From the NCBI GenBank assembly GCA_047967505.1, contig CM106540.1: DNA of 64,000 bases; one strand, 5' to 3'. The notes under the pieces are model-generated. The model had not been told where the DNA came from, did no database searches, and worked only from the letters and a program-made list of their open reading frames with translations. The translations under genes were made by a program, and so were the position numbers. Shown in pieces: positions 45,706-58,053 of this stretch (position 1 is the stretch's first letter; each line of letters starts with the position of its first letter). This DNA comes from Dipteris shenzhenensis (lineage: Eukaryota; Polypodiophyta; Polypodiopsida; Gleicheniales).

Positions 45706-46692
45706 GCTCTTTAAGAGCAACAATTTAAATTGTAAACATATGTTCAATCTATATCATTTTGGATATAAAGACTCTAGCTGAGAGCAACATCTCTCAATGT
45801 AATCATATAATAATAGCTATAATTGCTATTATACCTCTTTGGTTTAATACAAAACTTGGGTCTTATGGCATCATGTCTTTTTTCTATTTATTAAAAGTTT
45901 TAAAAATTTTGTGCATATTGCGAGTGACAATGTTATTTTCATGAAATATTTAAGTCTCCTTTCATGGATTTATAAATTTATCACGTCAAGGAAAAATATT
46001 AAAAATAATCAAATTAACAAATAACTTAGATATAGCTACAATTTCTAATATAGGATTATTTCAAATTTTTGCATGTTGGTGCAAAAGTATAGATTGAAAA
46101 AACCATATTTTTATGTGAATATGATAGTGCCACAAAGAGAAGAATATTTTCAGAAAGTAAAATTTTGATTTGGGAAGGATATTTTCACAAAGTAAAGTTT
46201 TCATTTGGGAAGGATTTTTGGGCTTCGTCCAAAAACAACACAAAAAGTCCAAAATTAATGAAATAGGTGTTCTTGTGTGATGAGAATTTTGATATGAATA
46301 TGTGATGATGTAATATTTGTAATATATTTCACTCCAAAGTATCAATTCCCAATGCTCCACTCACTTAAAGTATAGCATTCCCAATGCTTTGCAAAATTTT
46401 ATTCAGTTCGACAGTCTCCACTCACTTAAAGTAGAGCATTTCCAATGCTTCTCTCACTTTATTCCAACCCTTATCCTTATCATAGCGAACACATCGTGCC
46501 TTAGTGCACTTGTATTCTTCCATCCTAGTCCTTCCACAAACACTCTCTTATTACATCCTAGTCCTTCTGATTAACTTGTATTTCACTTTACGTCTTCCCT
46601 CACTTTCTATCACTCTTGAAGGAGAGGTAGCTCATTGTGCATCCCTCGCTATCGCTCCCTCACTCTCCTTCTCCCACTTTCCTTCTAAGACA
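45706..46692. other. No recognised gene; AT-rich
   Basis: Mostly AT-rich. A 30-base phrase with CTCCACTCACTTAAAGTA and a following GCATTCCCAATGCT is duplicated near 46356-46390 and 46418-46450. The last 200 bases are pyrimidine-rich and could be the leader of the gene fragment that follows. Confidence 0.45.
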
Positions 46693-46994
46693 ATGACTAG
46701 TTACTACCCGACTTCATTTACTGAACTCAAATTCTGTCTTAGATCCCTTTTGTATGGACCAATGAAGGGAAAATCATTTGAGGAGGATATGTTACGCACA
46801 TGGCTGCTTGATTTGAACTCAGTAGAAGAGGTGAATATCCCTAGCTTTCTTTTTCACTTCTTTTAATCATGTACTTCTTATGCTAATGAGTTAAATTTTT
46901 GTACAGGATATGGCGGTGGCTAGAAGTTGTATTGAAAAAAATGGTGAAGATGAGGAAAGCCAAAAGAGAAAAGAAGAGTTGTTGAATGCTTACA
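46693..46994 (+). pseudogene. Two-exon gene fragment cut by Copia-3
   Basis: Exon 1 (46693-46830, 46 codons) starts MTSYYPTSFTELKFCLRSLL and ends at a GT donor. A 76-bp AT-rich intron (46831-46906) ends GTACAG. Exon 2 continues in phase (DMAVARSCIEKNGEDEESQK) to about 46994, where Copia-3 sequence begins in mid-codon. I do not recognise the protein. Short exons, a compact plant-type intron and kept phase support a real host or transposon gene truncated at its 3' side. Confidence 0.45.
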
Positions 46995-49032
46995 GTGAGC
47001 AGAGATGTTGTTTTTGATGAGATGACTAGCCGGTATAAACCAGTAAATGTGATTGATGATATAGATGCACAAAATGGTAATGCTACACAGAATTCACAAC
47101 AACAATCACAAAATATTAGTGGACCTGCAATGTCCTCTAGCAGTGGTTCACATACTTCGCCATGGACAGGTAGATTGAGATCAGGAGAATCTCCTCAAAG
47201 CAATGTAGATAGTGGTATGCAGGTATCACAAAAAGGAAAAGAGAAGGTAGATTAGCCCATGTTTGATGTGAATGCAGGTCACTCTTATGTGGATGGTGAA
47301 TCCAGTGGCTCAGAATACAGCATTAATGATGAGTTGGGTATTCCTTCTCTTGTTACACTTGGAGTAAGGAAGACCAGGGATGTTTTGAGAGCACCTGGTA
47401 GTGAGCCTATTTTGTGCAGGTCTACCAGAGTCAAGTATCCTATGGATACGCTGAAATATGATGGATTTACAGCCATTCACTATGCCTATATGGTCAAAGT
47501 GATACAAGAACTAGAACCCACTTCTTTTGAGCAAGCCATGGGAAAAGAAAAATGGGAGAAAGCCATGGATGAAGAAATGGATGCCTTGGAAGCAAATGCT
47601 ACATGGGAATTGGTGCCTTTGCCTAAAGACAAGAATGCAATTGGCTATAAGTGGGTTTATAAGGTGAAGCACAATACAGATGGTTCTGTGAACAGATACA
47701 AGGCAAGATTAGTTGTCAAGGGTATGCATAGACATATGGCATTGATTATGAAGAAACATTCAGTCCGGTTGCAAGGATGGCAACCGTAAGAGCAGTCATT
47801 GCTATGGTTGCATCAAAGGGATGGTCTTTACATCAGATGGATGTAAAGAATGCCTTCTTGCATGGTGATTTGCAAGAAGAGGTCTTTATGGAGCAGCAAC
47901 TAGGTTATGTTCATGCTGTTCACATCCTGAGTTTGTTTGCAGGTTGAAGAAAGCCTTGTATGGCTTGAAGCAAGCACCTAGAGCATGGTCTGACAAGATA
48001 GGACAATATCTTGTCACTATTGGCTCTCAGATTTCCAAGGTAGATTTCTCACTTTATGTGAGAAAAACAGAGAAAGGTATTATGCTGCTTGTCATTTATG
48101 TTGATGATTTGATCATGACAGGTGATAGTGGTGAAGATATCCTTCATGTGAAAATGCTATTGAAGCAGAAGTTTGAGATGAAGGATTTGGGAGAGTTGCG
48201 TTATTTCTTGGGCATTGATGTGATTAGTTCACCAAGTGGGATACAGCTCTTGCAGAGGCAGTATGGATTAGACATGCTGTCCAAATATGGGATAACAGGC
48301 TGTAAGCCTATTTGAGTTCCTTTGGAGTAGAATGTGAAGCTGAGCACAGATGCAGGTGAGCTTCTGGAAGACCCTACTAGGTACAGACGCATAGTAGGAA
48401 GTTCGATTTATATGACTATTACCAGGCCAGATTTGAGCTATGCTGTTGGATAGGTAAGTCAGTTTATGCAGGCTCCAAGGAAACCGCATTTGAATGCGCC
48501 TAGATGTATACTCAGGTATGTGAAGTCCACATTGCAGTATGGACTATTTTATGAGGCTAGGGTTCAGATACAGTTGCATGGATACACTGATGCTGATTGG
48601 GCTGGTAGTATTTCTGATAGACGATCTACCAGTCGATATGTGTTCTCTTTTGGGAGTGCTGCAGTCACATGGAGTAGCAAGAAACGGCCTACAATTACCT
48701 TGTCAAGCACAGAGGCTGAGTGCAGGGGTACAGCAATGGTTGCATGTGAGGTAGCTTGGTTGCATAAGCTACTTTATGATATGCATCAGTCTATAGATGG
48801 GCTAGTTCTCATTTATTGTGACAACATGAGCAGTATACACTTAGCAAATAACCCAGTCTGTCATGCCAGAACAAAGCACATTGAGGTGCATTATCACTAT
48901 GTGCCAGAGAAGGTTTTACTAGGTCTTATTGATCTAGTTTATGTCAGCACAGAGGATCAGGTAGCTGACATATTCACGAAGGCATTGGGCACAAAGAAGC
49001 TGCACAAGTTCAGAGACCTGCTTGGTGTGTAG
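46995..49032 (+). pseudogene. Copia-3 reverse transcriptase and RNase H
   Basis: The linker frame ends at TAG (47252-47254) and resumes. RT starts with [20 protein letters not shown] and KARLVVKG. A frameshift near 47725 leads to [20 protein letters not shown], and another near 47935 restores [14 protein letters not shown]. The catalytic block VIYVDDLIMTG is intact (about 48088-48120). Stops fall at 48313, 48328 and 48451. RNase H (48466-49032) is open, with TDADWAGS, SSTEAECRG, IYCDNMSS and VADIFTKAL, so all its acidic residues remain. The product would copy RNA to DNA; this copy is broken by at least two frameshifts and four stops. Confidence 0.9.
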
Positions 49033-49058
49033 GAATTGGGATTGAGCTCGAGGGGGAG

Positions 49059-49396
49059 TGTTGAAATATTGAGCTCCACTCGTGATATGCCAGGGTGACC
49101 GTTGTGCATTTATGTCACCGACTTGCTAGCTGCAGATGCGGTTGGTACACCACTCATGAATAATAGCTGGATGACAGCTATCCTTATGGCTCAATTAGTA
49201 TGCCACCTTAGTTAGTTGAGTTTGGTTGAGACCCACATATAGGGTTCTTCTACTTCTTTGTACTAGAGTTCTTTTTGGCTTTCACAACTAAGAAGAGGAA
49301 AATTGTTTTCAGCCTCCACCTTTGTGTGTATTCCCCCATTATGCATGTGAGAAAGTCGCAAGTGAGCTTCCTTCCTTCTCTCCCACTATCTTCACA
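49059..49396 (+). repeat. Copia-3 3' LTR
   Basis: It starts TGTTGAAATATTGAGC directly after the polypurine tract and ends TCTCCCACTATCTTCACA, giving TG...CA ends and 338 bp. It is roughly 90 percent identical by eye to the Copia-4 LTR. A TATA-like CACATATAGG lies near 49234. The bases after the LTR (GTAGC) have no matching partner because the 5' end of the element is missing. Confidence 0.92.
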
Positions 49397-52300
49397 GTAG
49401 CTTGCCCTTTAGTCATACCTTTGCTCTACATGTGCTCATGGCACCACAACTCTCAACATATGGTCTACTCAGGCTTCTTCTTTATTCTTAGCCTAGATAT
49501 GCCTCGGTTTGTTGGCCAACCAACGCTGGCAAACTTCCCCACAAGGAACCAAATCATGAATAGAACCATGCATATTAACATTGAATCTAGCACACAATTG
49601 AGGTAATCGAGTTTCACATGTATGTAATACAATTACAAGGTGTGAAGGTACTTTTACTTGGTATGCTTTGTTTCTTGGAGAAGTGTCTTTGTTTCTTGAT
49701 CACTCCTATGATTGTGTGATTCTTGCTCTTCATGGTGCATTCGGCTCTTGCTTTTGGGATCTTCTTCCCAAATCATTTGCTGGTTCGAGGTACAAATTCC
49801 CCTGCATATTGCATTTTCCCTTCCCTACAAATTTAGCTCTCTTTTTTTAAATAATTTGAGGAACATGTGTTTTCCTTGAATTTCTTGTTGCACCCATGTG
49901 ATGATAAGTCACCAGAAGATGGTGAATAGAGCAATAACTTGATGTTGTGAGGAAGATTATTGCCATGGCTGTTACATCATAAGTTGTCATTGTTGGCAAA
50001 AACTAGAAAACTTTGGCAAAAACTAGAAAACTTTGGCAAAAAGTAACAAAGAAAGAGCACATCATTATTGGCTTGCAGGAATGCATAGGTGAGCTTGAGC
50101 AGACATTGCAAGATACTAAAGTCCATCTCTCTGCCACAGTCCACAAATAGGTCCCTCATTTTTCCTATTTGGTTTTTTGTTGTTGCAAGAATGTGTGACA
50201 TTCAATGTTGGTACACTTTGTTTTTTACTTCTTTCCATACTAAAGCACTTGAAGCAACATCATCTAGCTTAACAAATGTGTTCGTTTTCTGCTTTGGTGC
50301 CCAAAAACGCAGCATAGACTACAATATCTCATCTGATCCAATATAGAGCATAGCAATTAAAGTAGGCAAAGTTAAAACAAAAACATGCTTCGATGTAGAT
50401 TAGTGGCAATGCTAGGGAGCCCCAGCCAGAGCTCTGAAAAGGAGAGGAGGGATATCATTTATGCCTACCAAGATAGCAAGCAAAGTGTGGTGGCTATCAC
50501 TTTGCCCACATACGTACTTGCTGCCATGTAGACATTAGGCACCGACCAATCTTTGGGCTGTCACATTGGAGACGTGGTGACATCCTCTCTCACATATTCC
50601 ACATTGACATCCTCTCTCACATATGCCACATTTACCTTCAGTATGTCCCCATTACATTGTCTAAGGTGAGGTTTTTTTCCTTATAGGTTAAAAACTAAAT
50701 AGATTGTCAAAGCGTTTATTGTATTAATGAAGAGAAATTAATACAAAGTGCTATTTGTTGAATACAAAGTCCTATTTGCAAAACAAAGTGCTATGTGCCA
50801 AATGAAATGTGCAATGTGTTGAAGGCAATGTGCAATCTACTCGTAATCCAAGGAAGGGCATGTTCCTTGGTTTTATAAGTTTTGGAGAGGAAGTGTGCCA
50901 ACTCTCCCCCACATGAAACCTATGGTTATGTGTTGATTCTTTTGATACTTTAATGTGTGGTTCTAAAGTAAGGAAACAGTGCCATCTGCAAAATGCAAAG
51001 TGCTATGTGTGAAAATGCAAAGTGCTAATTGCATAATAATAAAGAATAATAAAGAAACATTCTTAACATTTATAGGGAAATCAAGTCTTTGAAGCAATAC
51101 CCCTAACATTTACAAGGTGATCAAGTCCTTTTTAAAAAATGCATGTCTAAGTATTTCATTACTTTCTTTAGGCAATGCTCTCTTCTTTCTCAATATAGCT
51201 TCCTACCCATTGAGCCCTATAAAGCCTCTTAGCTATTTGCAAAATCATTTTCCAATTTGCCACTCCATCCCCATTTATTCCCATCTTCTCCTCCCCTTCT
51301 CCCCCTCTTCTCCCATCTCCCATTTCCCTCTTTCTCTTGTGGAAACACATTGCAACAATTCGTGAGTTGCTTGAGTGACACTTGTGGATGGCGCATGATT
51401 TGTATTGCTCTCACAAATAGTATCTTGGAGTGGAGGCTCCATCAGCATTCCTTTAAGGTCCCAAGGACACGTGAGTCACCATTCAGACCACACATCTTTG
51501 GCACTATTGGTTGCTAGGGAGTTTAAGGTATGTTGTTGCATTGCACTTGATTTCTCTCATCATCTACCCATTGCTCATTGCTTCAAGCTTAACCAAGAGC
51601 ATTGCAGTGGAAGAGGAATGAGTGAAGAAGTTTAAGTGTTTTGGACGGAAAAAGATGAAGCTATCATTTTCTTATTGGAAAGCATTTTGGATAATGTGAA
51701 GCGTGTTCTTTATGTTTTTTAGTGTTTTGAATTGATAGCAATATAGTTTAGAGGTTTGCTAAGGTGTGTGTGATACAAAACTCCAACAAAAACACCTAAA
51801 GTGATGATTTGAGTGAATTTTGAAGTGGGTTTGGAAGGAGAAACTGTCACATGTTGCAAAACACCCCATTTGTCATTCAAATGTTGTTGTTTTTGCATTG
51901 AGTAGGTAGATGAGGTAGTTTTGAATCCCCCTATCACAAAGCAACTGAACAAAAAGTTCAAAATCATCAAGAATCATCAAAAACCAGTCAGTGACATTGC
52001 GAATTTCTATCCCCAAGACTCGTCACTTTAGCTCGCTATCCCCACGACCCGTCACCTTAGCTCTATCCCCACAGCCTGACACCTATCAGACACCTAATCC
52101 ACTACCTTATTTATGCTATGTCAGGGTATGCTATCCCACTAGTCTGACAAAAATTGACCCGTGGCCTTAAGTCTATTCCCATGATCAGTCACCATATTGT
52201 TAACCCTATGACCGTTGCCATCCTACTATCCCTTCAAGGCAACCATCCCACCGACCATTGCTTTATTTGCTAACCCTATGACTGTTGCCTTAAGTCTATC

Positions 52301-52454
52301 CAAATGTCCCATCAGCTTACAACTAGTCCTTTGACTGTTGCCATACTCACATCCCACCGACTTGAACACCCCATCGCTCGTTGCTTTGATCATTGGCATA
52401 CTAATCTCACCCTAACCCATCGGCACGTGTCAACTACTATCCCTATGCTTTGTC
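49397..52454. other. Spacer between convergent Copia-3 and Copia-4; no gene seen
   Basis: No protein family or element terminus is recognised. Minor repeats are visible: a 20-bp unit (TTTGGCAAAAACTAGAAAAC) repeated about 2.5 times at 49997-50047, a short duplication of GACATCCTCTCTCACATAT at 50580-50625, loose repeats of CAAAGTGCTATGTG at 50740-51030, and CCCTATGACCGTTGCC-like words at 52010-52400. Confidence 0.5.
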
Positions 52455-53990
52455 TCATCTCACATACCTCAGTATGCGTCTAGCCGCATCCAAATGCGGT
52501 TTCCTTGGAGCCTGCATAAAGTGACTTACCAACCCAATAGCATAGCTCAAATATGGCTTGGTAATGGTCATATAAATCAAACTTCCTACTATGTGTCTGT
52601 ACATAGTAAGGTATTCCAGAAGCTCACCTGCATCTATGCTCAACTTCACATTTTGCTCTAAAGGAACTAAAATAGGCTTACAGCTTGTCATCCCATATTT
52701 GGACAGCATGTCCAATCCATACTGCCTCTACAACAGCCATATCCCACTTGTGGATCTAATCACCTCAATGTCCAAGAAGTAACGCAGCTCTCCCAAATCC
52801 TTCATCTCAAATTCTGCTTCAATAGCATTTTCACATGAAGGATATCTTCATCACTATCACCTTTGATGATCAAATCATCAACATAAATGACAAGCAGCAT
52901 AATGCCTTTCTTTGTTTTCCTCACATAAAGTGAGAAATCTGCCTTGGAAATCTGAAAGCCAATAGTGACAAGATACTATCCTATCTTGTCAGACCATGCT
53001 CTGGGTGCTTGCTTCAAGCCATACAAGGCTTTCTTCAACCTGCAAACAAACTCAGGATGAATAGCATGAACATAACCTAGTGGCTGGTCCATATAGACCT
53101 CTTCTTGCAAATCACCATGCAAGAAAGCATTCTTTACATCCATCTGATGTAAATCCCATCCCTTTGATGTAGCCATAGCAATGAGTGCTCTTATGGTTGC
53201 CATCCTTGCAACCGGATTGAATGTTTCTTCATAATCAATGCCATATGTCTGTGCATATCCCTTGACAACTAATCTTGCCTTGTATCTATTCACAGAATCA
53301 TTTGCATTGTGCTTCACCTTATAAACCCACTTGCAGCCAATTGCATTCGTGTCTTTACGCAAAGGCACCAATTCCCATGTATCATTTGGCATACATTTCT
53401 TCATCCATGGCTTTCTCCCATTTTTATTTTCCCATAGCTTGCTTAAAAGAAGTGGGTTCTGGTTCATGTATCACTTTGACCATATAGGCATAGTGAATAG
53501 CTATAGATCCATCATATTTCAGCCTATCCATAGGATACCTAGCTCTGGTAAACCTTTGCAAAATAGGCTCATTACCAGATGCTCTCAAACCATCCCTTAT
53601 CTTCCTTACTCCAGGTGTAACAATAGAAGGAATACCCAACTCATCATCAAGGATCTGTTTTGAGCCACTGGATTCACCATCCACATAAGAGTGACCTGCA
53701 TTCACATCAACCATGGGCTGATCTACTTTCTCTTTTCCTTTTCGTGATACTTGCACACCACTATCTACATTGCTTTGAGGAGATCCTCTTGATCTCAATC
53801 TACCTGTCCATGGTGAAGTATGTGAACCACTGTTAGAGGACACTATAGGTCCACTAATATTTTATGATTGTTGCTATGAATTCTATGCAGCATTACCATT
53901 TTGTGCATCTACATCATCAATCACATTTACTGGTTTATACCAGCTGCTCATCTCATCAAAAACAACATCTTTGCTCACTATAAACTTACG
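52455..53990 (-). pseudogene. Copia-4 linker and reverse transcriptase remnant
   Basis: The linker 53424-53843 parallels the Copia-3 linker nearly residue for residue. RT at 52976-53467 is open (163 codons) with [40 protein letters not shown] and [14 protein letters not shown]. After a stop the catalytic VIYVDDLIIKGD block is intact near 52870-52900. The last frame (52455-52715) includes HIVGSLIYMTITKPYLSYAI and ends RRILRYVR, where similarity to Copia-3 stops. Confidence 0.88.
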
Positions 53991-54730
53991 AGTAGAAGGG
54001 TTATAGCATTTATGCCCTTTATACTGCAGAGAATAACCAATAAAGATGCACTTCTCAGCTTTTGGATCTCAACTCATCTGGCACATGAACATAGGCAATG
54101 CAATCAAAAACTTTCAAATGAGAAATATATGGTTTCCTACCAGTATACCTCTCCTCTGGTGTCATGCCATGTATTGCTACAGTGGGAGTCTTATTCATTA
54201 TGTAGACTACTGTAGCAACTGCTTCAGCCCAATAATAATCTAGCAGGTCTTTTTCATTGAGCATGGCACGAGATACCTCTCCAATATGCCTGTTTTTCCT
54301 TTTTGCAACTCCATTTTGCTGTGGGGTATGACTGCATGAATATTGCCGCTTTATGCCATGCTCCTACAGGAAACTTGCAAACTCCCCCTCCATCAGACCT
54401 TAGGCATTTTATTTGTAGGCCTATTTCTTTTTCAACATAGCTTTAAAAGCTTTGAAATGCCCAAACACTTCACTTTTCTTTTTCATAAAATACACCCAAA
54501 CTTTTCTGCTGTAGTCATCAATAGAAGTGACAAAATAATGACAGCGTCCAATACATGCAGCTTTAGTAGTCCACACATCAGAGTGGATTAATTCCAATGG
54601 CCTCTTACTCTCTTGAACATGTTTAGGAAATGGTTTCCTTGCCTGTTTTTCAAATTGACAGGCTTCACATACTTTATGCATTTCAGAAGCCTTGAACTTA
54701 GGCAATCCTGCAACAATATTTTGGTCCTGC
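53990..54730 (-). pseudogene. Copia-4 integrase remnant
   Basis: 54421-54732 holds the zinc-binding CEACQFEKQARKPFPKH block and the first catalytic Asp (LIHSDVWTT). RSDGGG follows in another frame, then SHTPQQNGVAKRKNRHIGEV, where the catalytic Glu of AERKNR is Lys. The 54055-54264 frame (YYWAEAVATVVYIMNKTPTV) is the core end. Stops and shifts separate the pieces. Confidence 0.8.
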
Positions 54731-55856
54731 ATTAATTTAAGTCACTGTACATTAACAAGACTAGTGCATTTATGCCAGATATCAATATCTCCAACTACAC
54801 CGGTCCCATATGCAAACATTGCTGCACTCAATTCAGTCAACATACCACACATCATTGCTTTCTTCTGCACTTGTCACAGAATTGGTCATGTGCTGCACCA
54901 TAAACAGATGCTCATTTCTGTCATCACCCTGTCTACTAGAAGATGCATAATTACCTTGCTGCAATTTTCCAATCATGATGTCATTCTGCTTTTTTTAGCA
55001 GTCTTTAACAGTATGATCCATTTAACCATAGTAGTAGCATTCAACATTGATGTTTGCATTTTGGCCTCTCTGCCATCCACCACGACCTCTTTGGCTCCTG
55101 CCACCTTTAAAGTTATGACGTCCTCCTCCATAGGACTGGTTTTCTTCAATCTGTTGCATATTTTGATTTCTACCATGGCCTCCAAATCGGCCTACTCTAC
55201 CTCTACCTCTACCTCTTCTAGCATTTGAGTAGAAGAGAGCTTCTTTTGAAGTTCCTCCTGCAGAAGATGCACCACCATTTCTCTGCTCTTCAGAAATTAG
55301 AAGAGCAATCAACTCCTCAAAATCAGGAAAATTCTCACGAACGGCAATGGATGTCCACAATTGTGCATAATCCTTTCCTAGACCATTCAAGGTCACAAAA
55401 ACTAAACCATCATCTTCCACTGGCGACTCAATAGAAGCAAGTGCATCTGCAATCTTCTTCACCTTCATGTGGTAGTCATTGATGCTCATATTTTCTCTCT
55501 GCACATTATGCAACTCCTGCTTGAGCTACATTTTCCTAGCTTGCGTATTTGTGTTATACATTTTTGTCATAGTATCCCATGCCTCCTTCGGCGTGCTTGC
55601 ATCTTGAATATGCACAATCATAGAATCTAAAATACTGATAGATAGCCAGTACATAACTTTTTTGGCTCTCTCATGCCAACCTTTAAATGCCTGCACTCCT
55701 CTTGATTGGAAACATTACCGGTTCTTGTTCAGCTCCAGTAATGAACTCCTAATAGCCTTTTCCCTTAAGGAAATTTGTCATTCTAAACTTCCATGCTTGG
55801 AAGTTGTTCTTGTCAAGTTTTTCAGTGACAATATGTGAAAGAGCATTAGACGCCAT
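54730..55856 (-). pseudogene. Copia-4 gag with degenerate zinc knuckle, and protease trace
   Basis: The start at 55856 (MASNALSHIVTEKLDKNNFQ) is a typical Copia gag N terminus. A TAG and a frameshift follow, and 55022-55513 (163 codons) carries ENMSINDYHMKVKKIADALA, LNGLGKDYAQLW and an Arg/Gly-rich tail. The zinc knuckle reads CYYYG-stop-MDHTVKDC, with the second Cys changed to Tyr. Protease is reduced to a trace (DVWYVD near 54845). Confidence 0.8.
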
Positions 55857-56389
55857 TACAGAACACTGCAAAATATTCTGTCACTGCAAAAAAACACAAC
55901 TTTTGCCTCACAAGGGCAAATTTGCAAAACTGATGAGAGTGGTATTTGACCACATAGTCACTTCCTAGTGACGATTATGCATCAACAGGCAATAAGAATG
56001 ATTCTGTCACTCTCAATATCTCTACGCACAGGCATACGATGTAATTTTTGCGATAACTTTTCACCGACCTGTAGAACAGTGGTCGCACAGCAAAAACATA
56101 GCACTATCCTGAGTGCCTACGGAAAACTTCCGCCACCAAAACAGGCCCTCAAATGGCCTCAAATAAAAAATAATAATTTCACCGAGAGCTTTGCCCTCAC
56201 CCGTAGCATATATTGCCCTCTCACCACACCGTGAAGGGCATCCCAATCTGAGAGAGTGCACTCTTGCACTTTTTGACTATGCTACCTGCAGAGATTTGTT
56301 CCCAAACTCGAAAAAAAAGGAAAGCAACACTGATCCTCTTACTAGGAAACCATGAACTTGGTTTGCTTTCTTGAGCTCCTTACCATGAA

Positions 56390-56405
56390 CCGAGATCTGA
56401 TACCA
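56390..56405 (-). promoter_or_regulatory. Copia-4 primer-binding site
   Basis: TGGTATCAGATCTCGG follows the LTR with no spacer. TGGTATCAGA is the standard plant Copia site complementary to the 3' end of initiator methionine tRNA. It confirms the LTR boundary and the direction of the element. Confidence 0.9.
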
Positions 56406-56758
56406 TGTGAAGAGAGTGGGAGAGAAGGAAGGAGTCTCACTTGCAGCTTTCTCATATACACAATGGGGGAATATACACAAAGGTGAAGGCTGAAGACAGT
56501 TTTCCTCTTCTTAGTTGTGAAAGCCAAAAGAACTCCAAGTACAAAAGAATAGGTGAACCCTATATGTGGGTCTCAAACCAAACTCAGCTAACTAAGGTGG
56601 CATACTAACTAGGCCACTAACTAGAGTACATAAAGATAGCTGTCATCCAGCTATTATTCATGGGTGGTGTACCAACCGCATCTGCAACTAATAAGTCGGT
56701 GACATAAATGCACAACGGTCACCCTGGCATATCACGAGTAGAGCTCAATATCTCAACA
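56406..56758 (-). repeat. Copia-4 5' LTR
   Basis: It reads TGTTGAGATATTGAGC at 56758 and ends CCCACTCTCTTCACA at 56406, giving 353 bp with TG...CA ends. It is homologous along its whole length to the Copia-3 LTR, with one internal insertion of about 15 bases. The five bases outside (CTAAG, 56759-56763) would be the target-site duplication, but the other end of the element is lost. Confidence 0.92.
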
Positions 56759-56761
56759 CTA

Positions 56762-57710
56762 AGATGGGGGGACACCCCACCCTCGGCTACTCCTATATTC
56801 CCAGCAGGGATCACCAATCCCTCAAGGAGTCTACCCATAGCCATATCCAAATTGATACCTAAATTTCTTGGGGAAGGAGATCCGGTCTCCCACATGGAGT
56901 GATTTGAGCAAATATGCAAAGCATTCAGTGCTCCTAGAGATCTTGAAATGGTTAATGCATTTGGCCACAGCCTGGATGGCAAGTTAGGCCAATGGTATAG
57001 GGCCCTCAATCTAGAGGAGAAAGTCAACTGGGAGGCATTATGAAAAGCCTTCATCATAGGGTTCGCCCCCAATGGACATAAATGGAGCCCAATTAATAAG
57101 ATATATGAGGTGAAACGGAATGATTAGGAATTCCTCTGAGATTACATGGCTAGGATCAAAAACCTTAATTCTCGCTATGAACCACATGAGAGGATGAGCA
57201 ACGAATGACTGTTGCCATGCATCCTCAGTTCATTGGTAGAACCAAAGCTATGGTTATGAACCCCACTTTCTTTGAACTCTGTAGCAAAGTGCCCATCCAT
57301 ATAAGCGATAACATGATGGATAAGGTTGTCAAGGACAAAAATACAATGCCATCCGAGGTATCACAATCGGTAAGGTCAGGCTCCAATACAGAGCCTACCA
57401 AGAAGGAGAACAAAGAGTTTGAGGGTTTAGATATGGGTGAGTTGGCCTCTAGCCAATTGAATCAATTGGGCCAGCAATGGAAGTCAAGGAACTCCAAGGA
57501 AACAATGTCTAACCCCCACCTATTCCCTAGGAGGGACAATTTTTGGTGGAGGGTATGCAATGGCAATCACCCCTCCAATGAGTGCCCTCATCGAGGCAAG
57601 ACCTCTACTATGTTCACTACTATAGATGGGGAAACCACGACACCTCCCAATGCCAGTTTCCAAAGGTCCTTCACCAACCAATCTACCAGCCGAGGCCCCA
57701 ATTAGCCTTG
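56762..57710 (+). pseudogene. Gypsy-1 gag
   Basis: The frame reads KLIPKFLGEGDPVSHME, a TGA, FEQICKAFSAPRDLEMVNAF, GQWYRALNLEEKVNWEAL, a stop, then KAFIIGFAP. This is the conserved retrotransposon gag domain with its GxxAxxWY-type and WxxLxxxFxxxF-type blocks. At least four in-frame stops occur before 57205. The following frame (57205-57705) is Ser/Lys-rich and ends with a knuckle-like WWRVCNGNHPSNEC (first Cys is Trp). Confidence 0.75.
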
Positions 57711-58053
57711 ACGGCCCCACCCAACCCCATGAATACACAAGGAGCCCATCAAGCCAATCCGGGGCAATATAGGGCACAATAAGGTCCATTATCGCCACCC
57801 ATATTAGGTCCACAACCTCCCCTAACTTGTATTACTCTAGTCAACCAAGTATTGGTAGAAGAACTACCTAACGATTTGGGAGGAGCCAGAACATGATCTC
57901 GCACATCCAGACTATCACCCTTACAAGGAGGGAAGTGGCATCATAAGTCACTACCTCTTACATGAGGATCAACATGTCCCAATTTGTTCCAGACAATGCC
58001 CATAGCCACGAGGGCAAGAGACATTAACTCCTGGTGAAATTCCCCTAATCTAA

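Larger units (their letters stand above)
46995..49396 (+). mobile_element. Copia-3: 5'-truncated Ty1/copia element with 3' LTR
   Basis: The left edge is abrupt at about 46995, in the linker between integrase and RT. RT, RNase H, a polypurine tract (AGGGGGAG, 49051-49058) and a 338-bp LTR follow. The family is the same as Copia-4 at 52.5-56.76 kb. Gag, protease and integrase are absent. Confidence 0.9.
52455..56758 (-). mobile_element. Copia-4: 3'-truncated Ty1/copia element with 5' LTR
   Basis: On the minus strand: LTR (56758-56406), primer-binding site, gag from 55856, integrase, then RT, ending abruptly at about 52455 inside the block before RNase H. RNase H and the 3' LTR are absent. Sequence to the right of the LTR is Gypsy-1 gag, so Copia-4 inserted into Gypsy-1. 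Frameshifts and stops throughout disable it. Confidence 0.92.

Noticed and set aside
46995-56758. Copia-3 and Copia-4 as one element split by inversion
   Set aside because: Both contain the linker and most of RT, so they overlap and must be separate copies.
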